Shown here piece by piece: positions 21,525 through 32,267 of a DNA stretch of 64,000 nucleotides. The DNA comes from Tilletiopsis washingtonensis. Lineage: Eukaryota; Basidiomycota; Exobasidiomycetes; Entylomatales. The first letter of the stretch is position 1. Every line of letters begins with the position of its first letter. The position numbers and the translations under genes were made by a program. A model generated the notes under the pieces. That model ran no database searches and was not told the DNA's origin. It saw only the letters and a program-made list of their open reading frames with translations. The stretch covers positions 124,001-188,000 of the forward strand of contig NW_020312024.1 of NCBI RefSeq assembly GCF_003144115.1. Reading direction: 5' to 3'.

Positions 21525-24303
21525 ATGTCTCGTCCGCATCTCGTCTCGCGGCACTCTGACGACTCCGACTCTGACCATGACTTTGGCACTCCTCCGCACT
21601 CTTCCATCCCGCTGCACCTCCTGCACGGCGATCACACTCCGCCGTCGCGCTGGTCCTCCACCACGCCGGCGGATCTGACCGCGCGCTTCACCGACGATGA
21701 CGACCGTGTCATCCCGTCCGACGCCTACGTCCACTCCGCCGGCCCCTCCTCGTCGCCCTTTGTCTTTCCCGCAGATGGCGCGCCGCACGTGTACGACGAC
21801 GAGAAGCGCCCCGCCACGGGCGAGCACAGCCACGTGGCCTCCTCTGCCAACTCGAGCGACGACGAGACAGACGACTTCAACTGGGAGTCGTCCGACGACG
21901 ATCCCGACGCCGAGGTAGACCGCGATGGCGTGCGGCGCATCCGTGCCAAGCGTGGCCGCCGCCTCTATCTGGCACTCATGAACCTGGCGCGCCCCGTGCG
22001 CATTCTCATCATCGGCCTCTTCGGCACGGCCATCGCCATGGTCCCGTTCATTGTGGTGCTCCTCGCGTTCCGCGACAACCCGGTGACGCCGCAGGTGCAG
22101 GTGTGGAGCATCTGGATCTCCATCATCTGGGCCGCGTCGTGCGGCACGTTTCTGGTGCTCAATCTCGTGCCGCACCTGCTCGAGCGCATCGCGATTGGCA
22201 TCTGGGGCAAGGTGCCCGTGGCGTTTGGGGTGAGTCGAGTGTGCCTCTGCAGCACGCCGCAGTCCTGACATCGGCGGCAGAAATACGTCGAGGTCTTCAA
22301 GGCCACGCTCATCTGGTTCAAGCTCGTGCTGTGCATCGCGTGGGCGTGGATCTCGCTCGGCGGCGTCGTGGCGATCCAGTTCAACTCGACGACCAAGATC
22401 CGCCCCTCGTACTTCCGCTACATCTTCCTCACGATCCAGGCGCTCTTCGGCTCGTCGGTGATTCTGCTGGCAGAGAAGGTGCTGCTGCGGCTCATTGCGA
22501 CCAACTTCCACCGCACGGCCGTGGCGGACCGGCTCGAGACGAACAAGAAGGCGCTCAAGGCGCTGGACAAGCTGCACGAGAGTGCCTACGTCAAGGGCAG
22601 CACGGGCGCGAGCCGCCGCATGACGCCCATGTGGGGCCGCCTCGGCTTCGGCCAGAGCCGTCCCGCCAGCCCCGGACCCAATACGCCTGGCGCTGGCCAC
22701 GCAAGCAAGCCCAGCCGCGACGGCCTCGGCGGCTACTTTGCCCCCGCAGCCGGCGGCTCCGGGCCTGCCGCGACGGACGCGCCGCAGCCGCGCCACGGCC
22801 ACCACCACCGCGCCAAGGAGAGCCAGGGCGGCAGTGGCGCCAAGACGCCCACGCTCGATGCTCACGGGCATCCGACCAAGTCGAAGCGCTTCGCCCACCA
22901 GCTCACCGATGCGCTGCACGCCGCGACGAACAAAGACGGCCGCCTGTACAAGGGCCGCACCGTCGGCTCGCAGCAGTCGGCCCGCCGGCTGGCGCGCAAG
23001 CTCTTCATCAACCTCGGCCACCACCGCGACACGCTCGTGGCCGACGACTTCCTGCCGTACTTCAAGACGGACGCCGAGGCGCGCGAGGCCTTTGGCTTCT
23101 TCGACGCCGACAAGAACGGCGACATCAGCAAGTCGGAGATGCGCGACGCCGTGCAGCGCATCTACCGCGAGCGGCGCGCGCTGGCGACGAGCCTGCGCGA
23201 CATGGGCTCGGCCGTGAGCAAGCTCGACGGCGTGCTCCTCGGCCTCGTGCTCATCATCGTCGTCTTCATCTGGCTGCTCATCTTCAACCGCTCCTCGACG
23301 CTGGCCAACATTGTGCCGCTCTCGACGTTTGTCGTGGGTGAGTGCGCCGCGCCCGCTGCTGCCTGCTCATGCCTGTTGCTCACGCCGCGTGCTCCAGGCT
23401 TCTCCTTTGTGTTTGGCAACTCGGCCAAGACGATCTTTGAGAGCATGATCTTCATTTTCGCGACGCATCCGTACGACGTCGGAGACCTGGTGTGCATCGA
23501 CGAGAACTGGATGTGAGTGGCCAGCGCCGATTGAGCAGCCTGGACTTGTCGCTCATCGCGCTACGCCAGGTTCGTCGAGTCCTTCGGCATGCTCTCCACC
23601 ACCTTCCGCACCGTGACGAACCAGTACATCGTCGCGCCCAACAGCCTCCTCGCGAGCCAGAAGTACATCTTCAACTCGCGGCGCAGCGGTGCGTCTCTCT
23701 TGCTGCGCCAGGCTGCGTCGCATGCTGACCTCGCCTTCTCTCAGGCGCCACGTGGGAGGTCACGTACCTGCAGCTCAGCTTCGACACGCTCGTGCAGACC
23801 ATCGACGAGCTGCGTGCGCGCCTGCGTGCCTTTGTCAAGGAGAACGACCGCGACTGGGGCGGCGGCCTGGACGTCAACTACGACCAGGTGTCGAAGATGA
23901 ATTCCGTGAGTAGCCCACGCTGCCTGAGCCGCCTTGTCTCACCAGTGCTGATGCGTCTCGGCGCGCCACACAGGTCTCGCTCATCATTGCCATGGAGCAC
24001 AAGGGCAACTGGCAGGACTGGGGCGCGCGCTGGGCGCGCCGGACAAAGCTGATGCGCCACATCAAGACGGTGTGCGACGAGCTGAGCATCGAGTACCAGC
24101 TGCCGCCGCAGCCCGTCACCTTCCACCCGCAGAGCGGCCGCGCGCCGTTCCAGGCGCCCGCCTCGGCGCGCGGCACCAACTTGGGCGCCGCTCGCGCCGC
24201 AGGCGGCATGTCCAGCGCTTCGGGAGCGACCGGTGGCGGCGGACCTGGTGGTGGCATGATGCCGGTTGGCCTCAGTGGCCGCCGCACCGGGGGCACCTCA
24301 TAG
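21525..24303 (+). CDS. EF-hand mechanosensitive channel, MscS family (Msy1/Msy2-type)
   Basis: Membrane channel related to fission yeast Msy1 and Msy2, which sit in the ER and control calcium release under hypo-osmotic stress. Six exons: 21525-22229, 22281-23337, 23398-23512, 23570-23688, 23745-23905, 23974-24303; 828 aa. The N-terminal 140 residues are acidic and disordered, ending in a basic RAKRGRR before the first membrane span (ILIIGLFGTAIAMVPFIVVL). More spans follow to about residue 330. A His/Ser/Gly-rich loop precedes a canonical EF-hand loop DADKNGDISKSE near 509-521. The pore-side helices (LVLIIVVFIWLLIF, then FVFGNSAKTIFESMIFIF) and the MscS beta domain (HPYDVGDLV, NSLLASQKYIFNSRRSG) follow. 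The C-terminus is Gly/Ala-rich. An in-frame stop at 21492-21494 with no acceptor after it supports the ATG at 21525, unless the upstream exon is used. Confidence 0.93.
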
Positions 24304-24614
24304 TCGCCCGCCTCCCGCTTCTCTCTCTTCCCTCAGCCACGCCCGCCCATCATGACCACCACACATCTTCACGCCCTCCGTCCTTCTCTCACATCACGCA
24401 CATACAAACATTAGAGCACTTGTCCTGACTTACTTCGGCAGTGCAGACGGCCGGCCCGTCAGCTTCCTGAAAGCGCGAGTGCCCCTCGCTGGAATCGATG
24501 TTGGCAATTCCACGCCGCGCCTGTCTGCGCATCCTTGTGCGGTCCTGAGCGAGGCGCACAAAAGGCGCTGCCCATGGACTTACACACGAGCCCGTCACTC
24601 CTACTCCATTCACC
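24304..24614. other. Intergenic region
   Basis: CT-rich 3' flank of the channel gene to about 24400, then the promoter and leader of the next gene. A TACAAACATTAGAGCAC stretch near 24402-24420 is more AT-rich than its surroundings. Nothing further is supported. Confidence 0.4.
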
Positions 24615-25273
24615 ATGGCAACTCACAACGCCGAGCTTCACGCCGCGCTGCACGAGCTACTCACCGCTCGCTGGCCCAACGACACGCTCACCATCGAGCT
24701 GTTGGCGACGGCGCTCGCGTCCGAGGAGGCCCTGCGCCGCTCCTTCTGCAAGCTGCTTCAAGATGATGCGGACGCTGCAGAGTCTACCGCTCTGTCGGAC
24801 GACGAGAGCGAGGGCACAGTGACGCCCTCAGACCAGCGTGCTCGCAAGCGCCGCACCTCGGACAATGCGAGCCTCCGCGCCATCATCGAGCGTGACCCAC
24901 TGCTCCAAGTGCCAGCGCCCTATGTCGAGCTGGTGCGCGTGCTCGTCGCCTGTCGTGCAGCAGCGCACGAAGCAGGTCCAGCACTGGCCGGCACCGTCAC
25001 CAGTGCCTTGCTCATCGTCCAGCCGATGAGCTTTGCGCGTAAGCGCGGCATGGTGCGCTACGTCCTCGGCGCTCAGCATGCCGGCGCCCCGGTGCGCTGG
25101 CATCAAGATGGATTCGAGGGCTGTCGTATCAGCCTGACTTGGACGCCGGAGCAGCTGAAGGCGCACCGAGACGTGAGTGTGCAGCATGACCGGGCCAAGG
25201 ACCCTTGCTCATCGCCACCCCCTGGCAGGCGCAGGCAGCTGCGGCAAGCGCGGCAGCGGCGCTCGGGCGCTGA
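24615..25273 (+). CDS. Unknown 200-aa protein
   Basis: I do not recognise this protein. Two exons, 24615-25172 and 25229-25273, joined across a 56-nt intron (GTGAGT donor, GGCAG acceptor) give 200 aa ending in an alanine-rich tail. The first 60 residues look helical (AELHAALHELLTARW, TIELLATALASEEALRRSFC). An acidic/basic hinge (DDESEGT, ARKRRTSD) follows, then a second folded-looking part (VELVRVLVACRAAAHEAG, MVRYVLGAQ, GFEGCRISLTW). No signal peptide or membrane span. Without splicing the frame would run on to 25319 with an Arg-rich tail, which looks less natural. It follows the MscS channel at about 310 bases on the same strand but has its own promoter space. Confidence 0.6.
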
Positions 25274-26477
25274 GCGTGAAGGGCCCGTGCCTTCCGGCTT
25301 CTTCGCCTCCTGCACCTGAGCAACGCTTCGCCGTGCCGCCGTGGAGTTGAGGGTGCTGCACACGCACACCATGCAGCACCCGAGATGCGGCGCAAATGAG
25401 ATCTTTCGAAGAGCGCTGCTCCGAGATGCAGCAGATGCAGGCATGAGATCCCCCTCGGAGGGTGCCGCGAGACACCGAGCTGCGGCGGCGGCGAGGGCAG
25501 CGCTGTCGTGCGTGGGCAGCCCGTGAGGCACACGGCCTGTCTGAGCAGCCTCGGCGTACTGCGCGAGAGAGAGGGGCTGCGCTGCCGCCCCGCTGCCGCT
25601 GCGCTGTGGAGAGGAGCGTGTCGCTGCTGTCCTGCTGCGTGCAGCGGTGCAGCGCGCCTGCAGGGCACCCGCACCGCTCTCCAGGCCGGGCGCAAGGCCA
25701 CTCTCGCGCTGCAAGTGCACGCCGCTGCGCCGCCAGTGCAGAGCCGGCGGCCGCTGAGCGGCCGCTGCTGGCCGGCGTGCGGCGCCGCGAGCTGCCTTGC
25801 TCCGCGGCGACGCGCTGCAGGGCTGCGCGGCCGCCGCACTTTGGCTCTCTCGCGTGCGGCGCTGCGCTGCGCTGCTGGCCTGCCGGCCCTTGCGCTGCTC
25901 GCGGCGTGGCTCGCGCGCCGCCCTCGACGCCGCCGCCTGCGCTGCCGCCGCGGAGAGCGCTCCTCGCCGTCAGCGCACGCCGCGGCTGCACCTGCTTGCC
26001 GACCCCCTTCCCCACTTCGTCCTCGCGGCCCGTCCTCGCACCCCGCCGCTCCGCACGCACCGTGCACGCACAGCAGGCGCCGCACTGCCTCCCACAGCAC
26101 GGGCTGCTCCGCTCAGAGGCACCTCTGCCCGCTGCGCGGCGCGCCTGCCATCCGGCCCGCACACGCGCAGCCCCTCGCGGCCCCGGCGCTCTCGTGCGGC
26201 CTTGCCTCGGCGTCGCCTCGTCGCCTCGTTGCTGTGCCGCAGCAACTCCACCGGACTGGCCTCGCACCCTCTGCGCCTCCACACGGCGCTGCTCTGCGTG
26301 CACACCCGCGCGCAGCACACCCCTCTCTCTCCGCTCGCTCGCCTCATCGACTGAGCACCACCACAGCCTCGTCGCTCTCACCTCTCGGCGTCTCGTCCGC
26401 CCCTGCCGCAGCGTCGGTCGGCGCAGACATTCGCCGGAGCAGCTGTGCCTCTGCACCTGCGTGCTGCGCCCAGCACC
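25274..26477. other. 1.2-kb GC-rich intergenic region before LRG1
   Basis: No gene is supported, though stop-poor frames of 330-460 codons cross it on both strands. Their translations are Arg/Ala/Cys/Ser-rich with no domain pattern. The last 200 bases are CT-rich and probably form the LRG1 promoter and leader. Confidence 0.45.
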
Positions 26478-29400
26478 ATGTCGCCGGCCGTCAAGGAGAC
26501 TGAGCCTCAGAGCAGCCTGCCGGGACGCGCTGCGGGGGCAGAGACACCTCAGGCCGGGCCCAGCGGCAGCAGCGGCTTCTCTACTGCCTCGCACACGCGC
26601 CCTGCAGGCATTGCACGAGCCGCCAGCAGCCAGGCAGCCATCCTTGCCGGCACGGCAGACCTGAGTCTGGGCGCCGCAGGCAGCGCAGCCATGTCGCAGA
26701 CGCTCAGTGCCGGCGCCGAGCCGCTCTCTGCCGCCGGCGAGGACACGATTGCGCCGCTTGCGCGCTCCGAGCGCCGCATGGACGAGCGTATCATGTCGCG
26801 TGCCGTCGATCCTAGCCGATGGAACTGGGAGGCGGAGCGTGCGCGCATGGAGCAGTCTGCCGACAGCAGTGGTGGCGGCTCTGCATCTGGCCTGCCAGGG
26901 CCGCCGCGGCCACCGCCATCACGCCAGGCCAGCATGACGCCAGATGCATTTGGCAACTTTCCCGAGCCGACGGGCGCTGCTCGCAGAGCGGCCGCCTCCA
27001 GCTCGCAGCGGGCTGGTACATCTGCGCTCTCGAGCAGCCCGTCCGGTACTGCGACGGCCCCGCCGCCGACCCGACCGCAGCCGCCGCGGATCGACACGAC
27101 GTCTCCGCCGCCGCCACGCTCGTCTGCGGCAGGCGCGAGCATGCAGCACATGGGCACGTCTTCGCCGCTCAGCAGCAGTGCTGACGTGCTGCCCGTGTCG
27201 AGCCCTGTGCCGTCCAGCTCGACGCAGGCCCCGCAGCAGCAGGCTGGGCGGCGCGAGAGCGCGTCCAAGGAGCGCAGCGGCAGTGGGCCGCTGGCCAAGA
27301 AGGACCAGAGCTGCGATGCGTGCAAGAAGCCCATGACGGGGCAGTTTGTGCGGGCGCTGGGTGTCGTCTACCATCTGGACTGCTTCAGGTGTCGGGTGAG
27401 TGACTGGCACGGCGCGAGAGGGTGTGCAGCGATGGGGCCTGACCGCGCGTTCGACGCTTGCAGGACTGCAACAAGGTCGTGGCTGCCAAGTTCTTCCCGG
27501 CCACCGACGACATGGGCCAGTCCTCTCCGGCCGGCAGCAGCAACAGCGGCTCGAACCACAATGCGCTCGAGCGCAAGACGAGCCCCACGACGGGCGCAAG
27601 CAAGCTCTTCCCGCTGTGCGAGACGGACTACTTCCGCCGCCTCGACCTCATCTGCGCAAATTGCAGCGGCGCACTCCGTGGCAGCTACATCACTGCCTTA
27701 GGTGAGTGCCACGCGCCCTCTGCCCTCTGACCGCACGCGCGCAGGGGCTGACGCTTCGTCCCGATCGCAGGCAAGAAGTTCCACGTGGAGCACTTCACCT
27801 GCTCCATCTGCCCCACCGTCTTTGGGCCGCAGGACTCGTACTATGAGCACGACGGGCGTGTCTTCTGCCACTTCCACTACTCGACGCGCTTCGCCATCCG
27901 CTGCACTGGCTGCCGCACCGCCATCCTGAAGCAGTTCGTCGAGATCAACCGGAACAACCAGGACGAGCACTGGCACCCTGAGTGCTACATGATTCACAAG
28001 GTGAGTGCGACTCGCCAGGCGGAGAAGCGCTCGCGCGCAGGAGTGCGGCGGCTGGTGGGCCTCGCGCCGCGCTTGCGACTCATGACCCTTGGCGCTGACG
28101 CTGCGCGGCACAGTTCTGGAACATCAAGCTCTGCCCTACCGGCTCCACGCCGAAGGACTCGGCCAGCATCGCAGCGGAGCCCACGATGCTGCCGGGCGTG
28201 CCTGAGCCCACCAACACGGGCGTGGCGCCGGCGACGTCTGCCCCTGCTTCGTCTGAGCCGACGACGGAGGCGCTCGAGACTGAGGCCAACGAGACGCCGT
28301 CAAGTCTCAAGCACAAGCAGCGCGTGATGGAGGAGCAGGTGTACCGCATCTGGACGGTGCTGAGCGCCTTCGAGGAGAGCTCGGCGGCGTGCATCAGCGA
28401 CATGCTGCGGCACGTCAGCAGCGGACGCTACCTGGGCGGCGTGCGCATGGCCGAGCGCTTCATCCTGCACGTCGAGATTCTCTTCTCTGCGATCGACGAC
28501 CTGGAGAAGGAGGCGCGCAAGGAGGGCGCAAAGGGCATCTCGCACATCCGCGAGGCGCGCATGCTGTGCAAGAAGATTGTCAACTTCTTCTCGCTGCTCT
28601 CGCACACGCAGGAGACGGGCGCACAGCGCATGGGCATCACGCAGGAGCTGCTCTCGCTCGTCACGGGCCTGGCGCACTACCTCAAGATCCTCATCCGCAT
28701 TGCGCTCACTGGCGCGCTCAAGCTCGACCGCGAGTACGAGAACCGCGCCGCCATCTCATGGTTCCTCAACCAGCTGGCGTTCCTGGCGCGCGAGGGCAAC
28801 AGCGGCTCGACGGAAAATGGCGCGTCGGACGACGGCAAGTCGCCCACGAGTGCGCCCTCTTCGGCCACCCATCACGACAACGGGCAGCACGGCTCGTCCG
28901 ACTCGCGCACGTACGGCTACCGCAGCCTGCCGCGCAGCACCAGCCCGCTGGCGTCCGAGGGCGGCGAGAGCGCGACGGACCTCTGCGTCGCGTGCTCGCA
29001 GACGGTCGAGGAGGAGTGCGTGCGGATGGGCATCTACCTGCGCTGGCACTCCAGCTGCCTGCGGTGTACGACATGCCGGCGGCCCACGCAGCGCGACCCA
29101 AGCTCATCGCGGACCAAAGCGCCGGAGCCGGAGCCATCGCCAGATGTGCCGCCAGCGCTGCCTGCGTCGCAGTTCACGCTGGAGACCACGCGACGCGCGC
29201 CGACCGATGCCAACGGCAGCGCATCTGGAGCAGGGCGAGCAGGCGCCTTGGTGCGCAGCCCGTATTGCCCTGACTGCCAGACGCCGAACTCGCGGCCAGG
29301 CTTCGAGAGCGTCAGCCGGCTGGAGCAGTACGCGTTCCTGCTTCGCGTGGCGCTCAATCGCCTCTACGCACTGCTGAAGAAGCGCGGCGTCGTGCCGCCT

Positions 29401-31784
29401 TCGCCGCCGAGCTCGCAGCACGCCGACCTGCCGCCAGAGACGGCAGCCGAGCAGGCGGCAGACCTGTACAAGGACACTGACATCAAGCGCGTCACGTCTG
29501 TCAACCTGGATCGCAAGCTCTCGACCAAGGCGCGTGTGCCTCACATCTCAACTGTCGTCGGCAGCCCATCCGGTCAGCAGACGCAGGGTGGATCGATACA
29601 GCAGCGCGCTTCGCCTACCGAGATGGGCCAGCAAGATCCGCGGCGGTCGCCGCGACCTCCGCGCAGCCCATCACCCGGACAGTGGGAGACTGGCCGGCCA
29701 GCCGGTGCGCCGTCTCAGCAGCAGTCGTCGTACCAGAGCCAGCAGCAGCAGCAGCAGTGGCAGGCGAGCCAGAGCGGGCGGGCGTCGCCGAACAAGCAGG
29801 CCGGCAGTGCGTCGCGCGACGTGTCGCCCAACCGGCACGGCGCCAAGCCTGCGCCGCCGCAACACTACCCGCCGCCGATCCCGGCGCAGCAGCAACAGCA
29901 GCAGTCGCACCAGCAGCTCTCGCAGCAGCTGTCTCAGCAGCATGCACCAGGCTCGATCGTGCCAATACGGCCAGCCTTTGCGCGGCACAACACCGACGTG
30001 CGCATCCGCGACGACGGGCCGATGCGGCAGCCGTCGGGCGACGACATCACCGCCGCGTCGCTCGATGCCGTCACGCTTGCCGACATTCCGCAGCTGCTGG
30101 AGGCGGAGCAGGCGCGCGAGCAGCACCGCTCGCTGCCGTCCGAGGGCGGGCGCAGCCTGTCGGAGCTCTCGGCGCTGGAGCTCTTCATCGTCAAGCACAT
30201 GGCCGTCATGATGATCCAGCAGAGCGCGCTGCGCGATCTCGTGAACCTCGACGACCTCGTCGACTTCATCGAGATGCGCAAGAACACGTTCTGGGGCAAG
30301 CTGTTCAAGGGCGGCAAGGACGACAAGAAGATCAAGAAGAAGGGTGAGCGCGAGCGGCGTCGGCATGCGAGTGGCACGCGAGACTGACGCTTCTGCCGCA
30401 GGCGTCTTTGGCATCCCGCTCGACGTGCTCGTCGAGCGCAACGGCGCAGACTCGACGCTGGGCGCGACTGCGACACAGCTGCGCGTGCCGTCGTTTGTGG
30501 ACGACATCGTCTCGGCGATGCGCCAGATGGACATGTCGATCGAGGGCATCTTCCGCAAGAACGGCAACATCCGCCGCCTCGCCACGAGTGCCGAGGCGCT
30601 GGACCGCGACAGCTCGACGGTGAACCTGTCGGACGACAACCCCGTGCAGCTGGCCGCGCTGCTCAAGAAGTTCCTGCGCGAGCTGCCGGATCCGCTGCTC
30701 ACCTTCAAGCTGCACCGCATGTTTGTCATGGCGCAGAGTGAGTCGCGCCAAAGCTGTCCCCAGTCCGAGCGCATGCTGATCCACTGCTGCAGAGATCGAG
30801 CCGGAGACGGAGCGGCGGCGCATCCTCCACCTCGTTACCGTGCTGCTGCCCAAGGCGCATCGCGACACGATGGAGGTGCTCTTCGTGTTCCTCAAGTGGG
30901 TCGCGTCCTTCTCGCACATCGACGAGGAGACGGGCAGCAAGATGGACCTGCAGAACCTGGCCACCGTGCTCGGGCCCAACATCCTCTACTCCAAGGGCAC
31001 GGACCCGGCCAAGGACGAGACGTTCCTGGCGAACCGCGCCGTGCTGAACCTGCTCGAGCATCAGGACGACTTCTGGAAGGTGCCCATCGAGCTCGAGGCC
31101 GTGCTGCAGGACCGCGAGCTGCTCAGCGGCTCCGCCGAGCTCACGTCGCGCGACATCATCAAGCGCTGCGAGAAGCACGCCAAGCGTGCGCGCGCCGGCA
31201 CGGGCCCGTCGATGCAGATGGGCCCGGGCAGCCAAGGTCGCGGCGCCATGCCCGGCGGCGGCCAGCAACAGCAGCGCTGGGTCGACGGCGCGAACCGGCA
31301 CCAGCCAGACCTGCACGCGCCGGCGACGATGCGCCAGGTCGGCAGCGACCAGGCGATGAACTACTCGCGCTCGCAGGGCAACGCCGGCAGCGGCGCGCCG
31401 ATGGGCCACATGGGCTCGAGCCACAGCTTCCCGCGCAGTCCCGTCAGCGAGGACCCGCGCGGCACGCCGTGGGGCTCCAACTTCAGCGGCGGGCAGCAGC
31501 CGCAGCACTACCATCAGCCGCAGCACCCGCAGCACGCTCCGCCGCCGCACCACCAGCAGCAGCCGCAGCACGGCTACGGCGCCTCGCCGTACGGCAGTCC
31601 GACGCAGCCGCCGCGTGACCAGCAGCCGCCGCAGCAGGGTGCGCCGTACAACTCGTCCTTTGGGCGTGTGCCCGGCGAGCAGACGCCGCAGCGCAGCGGC
31701 ACGCCGCAGGGCCAGTTCTACACCTACGACAACGACCGGCCCACCTCGCGCTCGCAGCAGGCGCTCGAGCAGCGTTCCAGCTGA
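26478..31784 (+). CDS. LRG1: LIM-domain Rho GTPase-activating protein, LRG1 type
   Basis: GTPase-activating protein for Rho-family GTPases (Rho1 in yeast), acting in cell-wall synthesis, polarity and cell separation. Six exons: 26478-27395, 27464-27701, 27771-28000, 28114-30343, 30402-30737, 30793-31784; 1,647 aa. The N-terminal 275 residues are Ser/Pro-rich. Zinc-binding LIM fingers follow, starting at about 279 (CDACKKPMTGQF), 375 (CANCSGALRGSY) and 435 (CTGCRTAIL). A helical block (MEEQVYRIWTVLSAFEES, HYLKILIRIALTG) leads to a further LIM-like half (CVACSQTVEEEC, CLRCTTCRRP). The RhoGAP domain runs from about 1206 (VFGIPLDVLVERN) to 1400, with the arginine finger Arg1257 in SIEGIFRKNG and LKKFLRELPDPLL. 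The C-terminus is rich in Gln, His and Pro. LIM followed by RhoGAP is the LRG1/Rga order; the basic ATG context is good. Confidence 0.94.
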
Positions 31785-32267
31785 GCGCCTCTCACTAATT
31801 CCTCCCCACTCTCCCACTCTCCCTCTCTCTCCTCGGACCTGCCGTGCCTTCCTCTCACCTGTCTCGCCACACCCGGATCATCCACCGCCCTCCGCCGGCG
31901 TGCCTGCGTGCCCTCCCACTCTGCTCCAGCACCCCTCTCCTTCCCCACCCCGCCGTCACCGAGTGCCGCGTCTGCCTCTTCTTGCCACCTCGCAATCCAT
32001 CTGCCGCGCGCGACTCTATTTCGCAGCTGTCTGTCGAGCATCGAGGTGCTGTGTGGCTGCGAGGCGACGGAGGAGGAGCGAGGCGGCGGGGCGTCTGTTC
32101 CCACGCTGCTCGGCACGTGCTCGGCGCGCGGCGCGTCACGGCATACACACGGCCGCGCCGCCGCCGTGCGGCCGCGCGGTGTTGGTCTGGCGGCATCTTG
32201 ATGCTCGGCCGGCTCTCGCTCGCCGCCCAGCTCCTCACCTCCACCCACACCCCCACCTCCGCTCAGC
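31785..32267. other. Intergenic region, promoter of the coiled-coil gene
   Basis: Strongly CT-rich (31785-32010), then GC-rich, with a CACCCACACCCCCACC run (about 32241-32257) directly before the next ATG. No other feature is supported. Confidence 0.45.
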
